64,000 nt of DNA from Antedon bifida (lineage: Eukaryota > Echinodermata > Crinoidea > Comatulida > Antedonidae), in assembly GCA_963402885.1 (NCBI GenBank), contig OY727098.1:1297001-1361000 (forward strand), read 5' to 3'. Positions 38,480-49,324 of the stretch are shown here, piece by piece. Position 1 is the first letter of the stretch; each line of letters opens with the position of its first letter. The translations under genes and the position numbers were made by a program. The notes under the pieces are model-generated. The model was not told the DNA's origin. It made no database searches and saw only the letters and a program-made list of their open reading frames with translations.

Positions 38480-38740
38480 TTTTGTTAAATTTACTGTATA
38501 CGAGAGATCGAGTCGATGGGTTTTGAAAATGTGTTATTCTTTTGTTCCTAATCACCCTATTGATTTGTATCCGTTTGTTGTTTAAATTTATACTTTTAAG
38601 AACGCATCGTTTATGATGAACGTGTGCCGTTGTAAAAATAAAAATATTCCATATCTTTTTATGTTTCATATGTATTGGCTTCTATTGAGGGTCCCAGTTC
38701 TTCTTAACAGAATAAATTTGCAGTGAATGAATAATTTGAT
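38480..38740 (+). repeat. LINE 3' tail fragment in the spacer of fold-back element 1
   Basis: Shares GAGGGTCCCAGTTCTTCTTA, GAATAAAT and a terminal GTGAATGAATAA tract with 26445-26530. It sits directly after the last 97-bp unit of the left array. Confidence 0.5.
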
Positions 38741-39060
38741 AAATGAGGACGTGTGTTTTAACATCGATCTATACAGACCGTATTAATACTCTTCCAGAAA
38801 TGATATGTTGCTATAATAGGCCTATGACGAATTTCCATTACATTAATAATTCAATTAAAAAGGAAATGTGTCAGAAATACTAAAGAATCCAGTAATCTTG
38901 TTGATTAATAATTAGTTGTACCATTTCTGATGAACGAACAGAAAACTAAACTTGCAGCCAATCAAAAAGCTGCTGTACTGTATAAGTAGGGAATTTTAGG
39001 TAGGAGTTGTTTTAAATGTCATTGGTCTCGGCTTTTACAAGCTTCTGACCTAGTTTGTGT

Positions 39061-39945
39061 TTTAAAATGTCAATTTTGGATAAATTGACAGATTTTACCA
39101 TGTAAACTGTGCAAACTTAATGCAAACTTTAATAAAAAACACCCCACAAACATCATTCAAACCACTTAATATTGATTATACCACTGCTAGAACTATAAAA
39201 GAGGACAATTTATGAAATAATTTTATTGAAATAGCTCTAGGTTTGATTTTTTAGGGTGAAAAATGTTAATTTTGGATAAATTTACAGATTTTACCATTTA
39301 AACTGCGTAAACTTAATACAAACTTTAAAAAAACACCCACAAACATCATCCAAACAACTTAATATTGATTATACCACTACAAGAACTATAAAAGAGGACA
39401 ATTTATGGAATAATTTTATTGAAATAGCTCTAGGTTTGATTTTTTAGGGTGAAAAATGTCAATTTTGGATAAATTGACAGATTTTACCATGTAAACTGTG
39501 CAAACTTTAAAAAAACACCCCACAAACATCATCCAAACCACTTAATATTGATTATACCACTGCTAGAACTAGAAAAGAGGACAATTTATGAAATAATTTT
39601 ATTGAAATAGCTCTAGGTTTGATTTTTTAGGGTGAAAAATGTCAATTTTGGATAAATTTACAGATTTTACCATGTAAACTGCATAAACTTAATGCAAACT
39701 TAAAAAAAACACCCCACAAACATCATTCAAACCACTTAATATTGATTATATCACTACTAGAACTGTAAAAGAAGACAATTTTTGAAATCAATTTATTGAA
39801 ATAGCTCTAAGTTTGACTTTTTAGGGTGAAAAATGTCAATTTTGGATAAATTTACAGATTTTACCATTTAAACTGCGTAAATTTAATGCAAACTTAAAAA
39901 AAACACCCCACAAACATCATTCAAACCACTTAATATTGATTATAT
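39061..39945 (+). repeat. about 193-bp tandem repeat, 4-5 units, in the spacer
   Basis: Units contain CACCCCACAAACATCATTCA, TTAATATTGATTATACCAC, GAGGACAATTTATGAAATAA, AGCTCTAGGTTTGATTTTTT and GTCAATTTTGGATAAATTGA. ACACCC(C)ACAAACATCA starts near 39140, 39330, 39512, 39708 and 39900. The array ends abruptly at the start of the right 97-bp array. Confidence 0.92.
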
Positions 39946-39946
39946 C

Positions 39947-42900
39947 AAAGTTATCAAACTATGATTACACTGATCATATCCAACATTGTGATATAGGATA
40001 TTATTAATAGTTATTGATAAGGTAGATATTAAAAAACTAAACAGATAATATCCAACAGTATGATAAAGATTATTAATATTAATTAATGATGATGTATCTA
40101 TATTAAAAGATTTTTGCTCAGTTATCAAATTATGACTACACTGATCATATCCAACAATGTGATATAGATTATTAATAATAATTATTGATGAGGTAGATAT
40201 TAAAAGATGCATGCTCAGTTATCAAATTATGACTACACTGATCATATCGAACAATGTGATATAGATTATTAATATTATTATTGATGAGGTAGATATTAAA
40301 ATATGCGTGCTCGGTTATCAAATTATGACTACACTGATCATATCCAACAATGTGATATAGATTATTAATAATAATTATTGATGAGGTAGATATTAAAAGA
40401 TGCGTGCTCAGTTATCAAATTATGACTACACTGATCATATCGAACAATGTGATATAAGATATTAATCATAATTATTGATGAGGTAGATATTTAAAGATGC
40501 GTGCTCAGTTATCAAATTCTGACTACACTGATCACATCTAACAATGTGATATAGATTATTAATAATAATTATTGATGAGGTAGATATTAAAAGATGTGTG
40601 CTCAGTTATCAAATTATGACTACACTGATCATATCGAACAATGTGATATAGATTATTAATATTACTTATTGATGAGGTAGATATTAAAAGATGCGTGCTC
40701 AGTTATCAAATTATGACTACACTGATAATATCCAACAGTGTGATATAGATTATTAATATCAATTATTGATGAGGTAGATATTTAAAGATGTATGCTCAGT
40801 TATCAAACTATGACTACACTGATCATATCCAACATTGTGATATAGGATATTATTAATAGTTATTGATAAGGTAGATATTAAAAAACTAAACAGATCATAT
40901 CCAACAGTATGATAAAGATTATTAATATTAATTAATGATGATGTATCTATATTAAAAGATTTTTGCTCAGTTATCAAATTATGACTACACTGATCATATC
41001 CAACAATGTGATATAGATTATTAATAATAATTATTGATGAGGTAGATATTAAAAGATGCATGCTCAGTTATCAAATTATGACTACACTGATCATATCGAA
41101 CAATGTGATATAGATTATTAATATTAATTATTGATGAGGTAGATATTAAAATATGCGTGCTCGGTTATCAAATTATGACTACACTGATCATATCGAACAA
41201 TGTGATATAGATTATTAATATTAATTATTGATGAGGTAGATATTAAAAGATGCGTGCTCAGTTATCAAATTATGACTACACTGATCATATCCAACAATGT
41301 GATATAGATTATTAATATTAATTATTGATGAGGTAGATATTAAAAGATGCATGCTCAGTTATCAAATTATGACTACACTGATCATATCGAACAATGTGAC
41401 ATAGATTATTAATAATAATTATTGATAAGGTATATATTAAAAAATAAACAGATCATATCCAACAGTGTGATATAGATTATTAATATTAATTAATGATGAG
41501 GTAGATATTGAAAGATGGGTGCTCAGTTATAACATTATGACTACACTGATCATATCCAACAATGTGATATAAATTATTAATAATAATTATTGATGAAATA
41601 GATATTGAAAGATGGGTGCTCAGTTATAAAATTATGACTACACTGATCATATCCAACATTGTGATATAGGATATTATTAATAGTTATTGATAAGGTAGAT
41701 ATTAAAAGATGCGTGCTCAGTTATCAAATTATGACTACACTGATCAGTTCCAACAATGTGATATAGATTATTAATAATAATTATTGATGAGGTAGATATT
41801 AAAAGATGCGTGCTCAGTTATCAAATTCTGACTACACTGATCATATCGAACAATGTGATATAAGATATTAATAATAATTATTGATGAGGTAGATATTAAA
41901 AGATGCGTGCTCAGTTATCAAATTCTGACTACACTGATCACATCTAACAATGTGATGATATTAATAATAATTATTGATGAGGTAGATATTTAAAGATGCG
42001 TGCTCAGTTATCAAATTATGACTACACTGATCATATCGAACAATGTGATATAGATTATTAATAATAATTATTGATGAAGTAGATATTAAAAGATGCATGC
42101 TCAGTTATCAAATTCTGACTACACTGATCACATCTAACAATGTGATATATGATATTAATATTAATTATTGATGAGGTAGATATTAAAAGATGCGTGCTCA
42201 GTTATCAAATTATGACTACACTGATCATATCGAACAATGTGATATAGATTATTAAAAATAATTATTGATAAGGTATATATTAAAAAACTAAACAGATCAT
42301 ATCCAACAGTGTGATATAGATTATTAATATTAATTAATGATGAGGTAGATATTGAAAGATGGGTGCTCAGTTATAAATTTATGACTACACTGATCATATC
42401 CAACATTGTGATATAGGATATTATTAATAGTTATTGATAAGGTAGATATTAAAAAACTAAACAGATCATATCCAACAGTATGATAGAGATTATTAATATT
42501 AATTAATGATGATGTATCTATATTAAAAGATTTTTGCTCAGTTATCAAATTATGACTACACTGATCATATCCAACAATGTGATATAGATTATTAATAATA
42601 ATTATTAATGAAATATATATTGAAAGATGGGTGCTCAGTTATAAAATTATGACTACACTGATCATATCCAACAATGTGATATAGATTATTAATAATAATT
42701 ATTGATGAGGTAGATATTAAAAGATGCGTGCTCAGTTATCAAATTCTGACTACACTGATCATATCGAACAATATGATATAAGATATTAATAATAATTATT
42801 GATGAGGTAGATATTAAAAGATGTGTGCTCAGTTATCAAATTATGACTACACTGATCATATCGAACAATGTGATATAGATTATTAATATTAATTATTGAT

Positions 42901-44272
42901 GAGGTAGATATTGAAAGAGTCGTGCTCAGTTATCAAATTATGACTACACTGATCACATCTAACAATGTGATATAGATTATTAATAATAATTATTGATGAG
43001 GTAGATATTAAAAGATGCGTGCTCAGTTATCAAATTCTGACTACACTGATCACATCTAACAATGTGATATATGATATTAATATTAATTATTGATGAGGTA
43101 GATATTAAAAGATGCGTGCTCAGTTATCAAATTATGACTACACTGATCATATCGAACAATGTGATATAGATTATTAATCATAATTATTGATAAGGTATAT
43201 ATTAAAAAACTAAACAGATCATATCCAACAGTGTGATATAGATTATTAATATTAATTAATGATGAGGTAGATATTAAAAGATGCGTGCTCAGTTATCAAA
43301 TTCTGACTACACTGATCATATCCAACAATGTGATATAGATTATTAATATTAATTATTGATGAGGTAGATATTAAAAGATGCGTGCTCAGTTATCAAATTA
43401 TGACTACACTGATCATATCGAGCAATGTGATATAGATTATCAATAATAATTATTGATGAGGTAGATATTAAAAGATGTGTGCTCAGTTATCAAATTCTGA
43501 CTACACTATCATATCCAACAATGTGATATAGATTATTAATAATAATTATTGATGAGGTAGATATTAAAAGATGCGTGCTCAGTTATCAAATTCTGACTAC
43601 ACTGATCATATCCAACAATGTGATATAGATTATTAATAATAATTATTGATGATGAAGATATTAAAAGATGCGTGCTCAGTTATCAATTTCTGACTACACT
43701 GATCATATCGAACAATGTGATATAGATTATTAATAATAATTATTGATGAGGTAGATATTAAAAGATGCGTGCTCAGTTATCAAATTCTGACTACACTGAT
43801 CATATCGAACAATGTGATAATAATTATTTATGAGGTAGATATTAAAAGATGCGTGCTCAGTTATCAAATTCTGACTACACTGATCATATCGAACAATGAG
43901 ATATAGATTATTAATAATAATTATTGATGAGGTAGATATTAAAAGATGCGTGCTCAGTTATCAAATTCTGACTACACTGATCATATCGAACAATGTGATA
44001 TAGATTATTAATAATAATTATTTATGAGGTAGATATTAAAAGATGCGTGCTCAGTTATCAAATTCTGACTACACTGATCATATCGAACAATGAGATATAG
44101 ATTATTAATAATAATTATTGATGAGGTAGATATTAAAAGATGCGTGCTCAGTTATCAAATTATGACTACACTGATCATATCCAACAATATGATGTAGAGT
44201 ATTAATTATTGATGATGTAGATATTATAAGATGCATGCTAAGTTATCAAATTTTGACTACACTGATCATATT
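39947..44272 (-). repeat. right 97-bp satellite array, about 45 units, inverted
   Basis: The same 97-bp unit as 34021-38478 but on the other strand: + strand units read GACTACACTGATCATATCGA, AACAATGTGATATAG, ATTGATGAGGTAGATATTAA and GATGCGTGCTCAGTTATCAA. It is more heterogeneous than the left array. Truncated variants (AAAAAACTAAACAGATCATA) occur near 40031, 40871, 41445, 42285, 42450 and 43205. A block at about 39947-40212 recurs almost unchanged at about 40800-41061. Confidence 0.97.
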
Positions 44273-44599
44273 TGATATTGTGATTGATGATGATATATTC
44301 ATATAAAGAGTTTGTTCTTCTGTACAATACTCACAGTATTTTTTAATCCATCCACATGAAGAAGAGACACAAGAAGAGTTGTTTGAAATTGTGAAGCCTC
44401 ACAACCTTACTAATTGTGATGACATTTAATATAATATTACAGCCATACACAAACAGTAAGGTAGTTAGGGTCACTACAATCTATTAAAATAATTAACATT
44501 AATTAACTGGAAACATTGTTAATTATCAGTTTGAGTTTGACTTTTGTCTCTTTTGTTGTAGAATTGAATCTCTCTTTATCCATTGTTTTCAACCTGAAA

Positions 44600-45480
44600 A
44601 TAAACAGGCCTAATACCTTGCCATTAGCAATGAAATCAACTTACACACTAATATTTTATATAGATAGGCTGTCTATGACCCCCAGCCTACCCCTAGCTAG
44701 GCCTATGCCTCTCTATACCATTCTGCTGGCTAGCTAGCAAGGCCCTCCTAGGCCTAGTCCTATAATTATTAGCACAGGTCTCATATAGATAGGCCTAGAG
44801 TGTTTAGACTGAGCCTGGTTATATGCCTATTTATTTAACTAGGCCTAGGCCTAGGCAGGCATAATCAGCCTAAACTAAGGCCTAATAAACTAGTCTAGGC
44901 CTAGGCCCTAAAAACTAGAATACATAGAGCTAGCTAGTTAGGCTAGCCTAGCTACTTATTAGCTAGTAAGTAGGCCTAGCTAGCTAGCCTACCAGTTCCC
45001 TAGTAGGGCCTAACCAGGTGGGCCTACCCGGCCTAGCTAGGCCTAGTAGTAGTAGTAGTACTACCCTGTAGTAGCCTACTAGGCTAGTACTACTACTAGG
45101 CCTACCTAGCTAGACTAGCCCTAGTAGTAGGCCTAGGCTATATGCCTAGTAGTACTAGGCCTACCTAGGCTACTAGCTAGAGTAGAGAGATGCTAGCCTA
45201 CCTCCTAGGCCTACTAGGCCTCCTAGCTACTCCTTTTTGGAGGCTAAAATATTGTCTAAAATAAGCTATGACCTACAAACATAGCTTAACTATCTGTTAA
45301 GGGTGACACTTATGATGGGTAATCATTAAAATATGCTTCTAAATCTACCTTTTTGGCTTGCAATCTTAATATCCGGCCTAGGCTAGGCCTGCACGGATCA
45401 GGTAGCGAAACGAACGAAGTGAGAGCAGAGGAGGAGGAGGCCTAGCTAGGGCCTAGGTTTCAGGCAGAAAAGAACATCTC
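44600..45480. repeat. CCTAGGCC/CTAGCTAG-rich low-complexity block
   Basis: Dense TAGGCCTAGG, CTAGCTAG, AGTAGTAGTAGTACTAC and TACTACTACTAGGCC words, many self-complementary, in otherwise AT-rich DNA. No open frame of interest. It lies between the right 97-bp array and the right terminal repeat, with no counterpart on the left side. Confidence 0.85.
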
Positions 45481-45627
45481 GTGTTTGTGAAATTATATAT
45501 CTATTTATAGTTATTTTAAAATATATCCCTAACATTTCAAAAATTATATATATTACTGATAATTAATTATAAGAATGATACTCTACCTAATGATATAATC
45601 AATTAAATGTGTTTTTCGTACGAAATT

Positions 45628-45694
45628 AATTATATACGAGGATGGCATAAGTGATAGTTCTCTGTTATCAAAAAACAACTACATAATATACCTG
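45628..45694 (-). repeat. right terminal inverted repeat of fold-back element 1
   Basis: On the minus strand it begins CAGGTATATTATGTAGTTG and continues TTTTTTGATAACAGAG, matching 33743-33810. Confidence 0.85.
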
Positions 45695-46454
45695 CTATTT
45701 ACTACTACTCCACACACTACCCTGCCATGGCTAGGCCTAGCTAGGCTAGCTTCCAGAGGTTGGTTGCTAGTCACCGGATAGAGGATACTTATCAGACCCA
45801 GTCAGTACACTGGACACTTGCGCCCACTTGCTAATTCTATACTGACCAATTAATTTCATATATTATAGGCTATTATAATATTTTACCGATAGATATAATA
45901 AAGCTTCGGTTATTCTTCAATTTCTATGACTTTACCTTTTTTCCTGCCAGACTCCTGCCATATGAGAGGTATATTCAGAGCGTTAATTCTGACGATGGAG
46001 CATTCTCTACTTCTCTACGGAGCGCCATTTATGCCTTTATTTACTTCAGAAATAGAAATAGTACTACGGTAGCTGGTCCAGTGGATCAAATTTGGCACCG
46101 GTGGAGTAAAGTGATATAGAATAGAAATAAGTCACTAATTTAAATATATTTTCGTATGTTAATACACTGTGCTCAAGTGGACCCAATTTGGCACAAGGGG
46201 AGCACAGTGATATAAAATAGAAATAAAGTCACTAAATGTTAATACAGTATCTCATTCGTATCTAATACACTGAGCTCAATGGACCCAATTTGGCACGAGC
46301 GGAGCAAAGGGATATAAAATAGAAATAAAATAAATAAAATGTTATATCTCATTCGTATGTTAATATACTGTGCTCAAGTGGACCCAATTTGGCGCCAGTG
46401 GAGCACAGCGATATAACAGAAATAAAAAATAGAAAAGTCACTGAATGTTATTAT

Positions 46455-47105
46455 GTCAATGTTTAACATTTTGATGTTGTTAATCTTTACATTAGAAGAT
46501 TGTTCAAATCATGTAAATAAAACATTTTCCAGGCGGGAACCTAGCAGCTCCCCTCTTTTAGTTTGCATTAATCTCTAAAAGAACTCCATGTGGAAGCCCA
46601 CCCAAGAGTACTAAAAATGAAGGAGCACATGGGCTTCTTTTCGAGATTTTAGGCAGTCTATTTAATGGAAAATAATGCCATGCATTGTGGGGTACTGAAG
46701 ATTCTTATACATGTTGTTTGAAAAAATAATAGATGTCACTTTCGGGGACCTTGCAGCTCTATTTTAAACAGTTTGATATGCCGTGCGTTGTTATGCAAAT
46801 GAGTTTATGCAGGTGTATTATGGGGAAGATGGTATTATTAGTCATTCGCGGTCAACACGCCACACTGTTAAATTTTGATGTTCTTAATCTTTACATTAGA
46901 AGATTGTTCAAATCATGTAAATAAAACATTTTCCGGGCGAGAATCTAGCAGCTCCCCTCTTTTAGTTTGCAAAAGTAATCTCGAAAAGAACTCCATTTGG
47001 AAAAGAAGCCCACCCAAGAAGAGTACTAAAAATGAAGGAGCACATGGGCTTCTTTTCGAGGTTTTATGGCAGTCTATTTAATAGAAAATAATGGCATGCA
47101 ATTTG
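46455..47105. repeat. duplicated internal module of fold-back element 2
   Basis: About 235 bp at 46455-46690 recurs at 46865-47105 (shared TTACATTAGAAGATTGTTCA, CTAGCAGCTCCCCTCTTTTA, AAAAATGAAGGAGCACATGG). Each copy contains a small inverted repeat AGAAGCCCA...TGGGCTTCT. A second module at 46768-46880 (ATGCCGTGCGTTGTTATGC, CGCGGTCAACACGCCACAC) recurs at about 47930-48035. Confidence 0.85.
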
Positions 47106-47230
47106 TTTCTGATTTTTAAAAAGGTCCACTTATTTAGGCCTGACATTTACAACCCTCAAAATATCTCTCTTTCAAAATAAAAGAAAAACAATATTCATTA
47201 TTTAATTTATTTATTTATTTATTTTTTATT

Positions 47231-47512
47231 AAAAAAAAAATATCCGTAGAGGTTCGAATCCAATCTACTAGAGCTGCGAGCACCCAAATCTGAGCATTAC
47301 CCGTTAGGCCACAAAGTAATACATGATTAAACAGCTGATAATAGTCTATTTATACATGTATTAAGTAATTAAAAAAAAAAATATCCGTGGAGGTTCGAAC
47401 CCAATCTACTAGAGCTGAGAGCACCCAAAGCTGAGCATTACCCGTTAGGCCACAAAGTAGTACATGACTGAACAGCTGATAATAGTCTATTTATACGTGT
47501 ATTACGTAATTC
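47231..47512 (-). repeat. 140-bp tandem pair with tRNA-like promoter boxes
   Basis: Two copies (47231-47370, 47371-47512), each starting with poly(A) on the + strand. On the minus strand each has TGGCCTAACGGGTAATGC (A-box-like) and GGATTCGAACC or GGGTTCGAACC (B-box-like) about 38 bases later. The T-arm stem is imperfect, so these are tRNA-derived SINE heads rather than tRNAs. Confidence 0.55.
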
Positions 47513-47557
47513 ATCATTTCATCATAAATATCACATTAACCTTGTTAAAACCAAAAT

Positions 47558-47830
47558 GATCAGTTAGCTCAGTCGCCTGAGCGTCGTGTTGACAACACGT
47601 ATGTCGTGGGTTCGATTCCCACGCTGGTCGGTGGAATAGAGTTAAAGGCATGCGGCCACTGTGTTTGGGGTTCACAGAATTATACGTCCCCCTTTCCACC
47701 ACACATCATGAGGCGACAACATCAATGCATCTGGTGATGTGCTGGAAACGACCCCAAAAGGCTGTGGCAGGGCCTTAGTGCTGAGGCAGGGAGAGCACAT
47801 TTAACATCTTTTTTTTTATTTAATTTTTTT
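47558..47830 (+). mobile_element. SINE with a complete tRNA-Val(GAC)-like head
   Basis: 47558-47630 folds as a full tRNA cloverleaf: acceptor GATCAGT/GCTGGTC, D-arm GCTC/GAGC, anticodon loop TTGACAA with GAC at 47591-47593, and T-arm GTGGGTTCGATTCCCAC. The anticodon stem has a T-T mismatch. An unrelated body follows without a break (GGTGGAATAGAGTTAAAGGC, GGCAGGGCCTTAGTGCTGAG), and the element ends in T-rich sequence. This argues for a SINE rather than a free tRNA gene. Confidence 0.65.
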
Positions 47831-48716
47831 TTCAACCTGTATTCGATCTCGTAAATTTTATGTTTGCCGCCCTCAATTTTAAAAGAAATTGAATTTATAT
47901 TTTCATCGCAGGTGTACGAAACAGTTTGGTATGCCGTGCGTTGTTATGCAATGGTTGTGCAGGTGTAGTGGGAAAGATGGTATTGTTAGTAATTCGCGGT
48001 CAACACGCCACACTGTTAAATTTTGATTTTGTTAATCAATGTTGCTACATTCGTAGCGAAAATGTCCGATTCATGCAAGATATGGCCCCAGAATAAACAT
48101 GTTAAACAGATAGTTTGTCTCCGATGGTTTTTGTATGGGGTTAATGGAGAGTGAAATAAGATCAAATTTGCAAAGATGCCGAATTTTAGACTAATTCATA
48201 GGTGATTATGTGTGTAATAAAGTATAAGTGCAATTCTGGACTCTATTTTCATTATTAGCTCTGCCCTAACCATGGTGGGCTAGTACTGGACTGGAGACTA
48301 TATTTAATTTCATATTTCAATGAATAGGTAATGAATAGGTACGGTGCACTTTCCGGGGACACTAAATAATTATTTATCTTAGACAAACGCGCCGCAAGTT
48401 ATCAAAATCACTGATATGGCTTGAAACTACGTATGAAGTAAAACCGATATTGAACATATATACCACTGGGGCCAACTTGGGTCTACTTGAGCACAGTGTA
48501 TTAACATACGAAAAGATATTAAAAAATTTAGTGACTTTATTTCTATTTTATATTATCACTGTGCTCCACTGGCGCCAAATTGGGTCCACTTGAGCAGTCA
48601 CCGTAGTACTATTTCTATTATTGAAGTTAATAAAGGCATAAATGGCGCGCCGTAGAGAAGTAGAGAATGCTCCAGCCGTCAGAATGACGCTGTTACGCTC
48701 TGAATATACCTCTTAT

Positions 48717-49324
48717 AATTTCGCGCACTCATTCAAAACACATCGCGCGAAACCGGCGTAGGCCTCCTAGTAGCTCCGCTCAAATAAAAAAACAAACATG
48801 AACAAACTCGAACAACCATCATTTGTTCGTGAAAAGCACGTATTACGTACTATTAACTCAATACGAGAAAGGTCGGTTATTAAATAACGATTTACCTAGG
48901 CCTTTTTTAGGCTAGCCTAGGCCTTCTTCTTCAGACTTCCTACCATATGATCCTCCTGAACTGTCCTAGGCCTAAACCTGTCCTAGACCTGTCACATAGG
49001 ACCTAGATTTGGCCAGTTGTAGTAGGCTATACTACCTAGTAAAAAGGAGAAGGGGAGGCTAGACCCGGGCATAAGCCTAGCTATGCGGTGGATAGTAGTG
49101 TGCCAGCGGGTTCTATGTATTGAAACGAAAATAATATTGTATAATATTATAAAACGGTATTTGATTTGCATATTTTATTAATAATCAACACTAGCCTAGG
49201 CCTAGTTCAATTCTGCTGCTCCATCATAAATTAATTAATGAATTATGTAAATGTTTATTTGTATATTATTCTAGTTTTTCAACAATTATTTAAATTTTGA
49301 CTACCAGTTTGTTTTTTTTTGCAG
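48717..49324 (+). other. upstream region and first intron of PRIMPOL
   Basis: CpG-containing sequence directly after fold-back element 2 (CGCGCGAAACCGGCG near 48742) and CCTAGGCC words. The strong acceptor TTTTTTTTTGCAG ends at 49324, so the start codon of PRIMPOL must be in an upstream exon. ATGs at 48799 and 49084 are candidates, but neither gives a convincing phase-matched donor. Confidence 0.35.

Larger units (their letters stand above)
33743..45694. mobile_element. giant fold-back element 1 (about 11.95 kb), non-autonomous
   Basis: Terminal inverted repeats at 33743-33810 and 45628-45694 agree at roughly 80-85% by eye (shared core TTTTTTGATAAC, shared inner end CATCCTCGTATATAATT). CTATTTA at 33736-33742 recurs at 45695-45701 and is a plausible 7-bp target duplication. 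Inside are two arrays of a 97-bp repeat in opposite orientation (34021-38478 and 39947-44272). Between them is a 1.5 kb spacer, and a 1.35 kb CCTAGG-rich block lies near the right end. No transposase or other coding sequence was found. The architecture is that of fold-back elements (Drosophila FB/Galileo, sea-urchin TU), whose long arms are made of subrepeats. The family assignment is an inference. Confidence 0.75.
45962..48716. mobile_element. fold-back element 2 (about 2.75 kb), non-autonomous
   Basis: The inverted arms (about 45962-46240 and 48480-48716) match over some 230-250 bases with a few indels. Both outer ends read AT(A/G)AGAGGTATATTCAGAGC, and both contain GGAGCATTCTCTACTTCTCT and AATAGAAATAGTACTACGGT. 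The inner arm parts carry a repeat of about 96 bp with GTGGACCCAATTTGGC: four copies on the left (46083, 46178, 46282, 46379) and two inverted on the right (near 48471 and 48567). The interior has duplicated modules and SINEs but no transposase. No clear target duplication was found. Confidence 0.75.

Noticed and set aside
39940-42548. Repeated minus-strand open frames (90-100 aa) in the right array
   Set aside because: They are the 97-bp satellite read in one frame, with no domain and no codon bias. They recur only because the array blocks recur.
44320-44450. Part of a host gene between the right array and the CCTAGG block
   Set aside because: A short stretch (GAAGAAGAGACACAAGAAGAG) looks codon-like, but no open frame, splice context or homology supports an exon.
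47558-47630. A genuine tRNA-Val(GAC) gene
   Set aside because: The cloverleaf is good but has an anticodon-stem mismatch, and it continues directly into a SINE-like body and T-rich end inside a repeat element. Metazoan valine GAC anticodons are also rare. Called as a SINE head.
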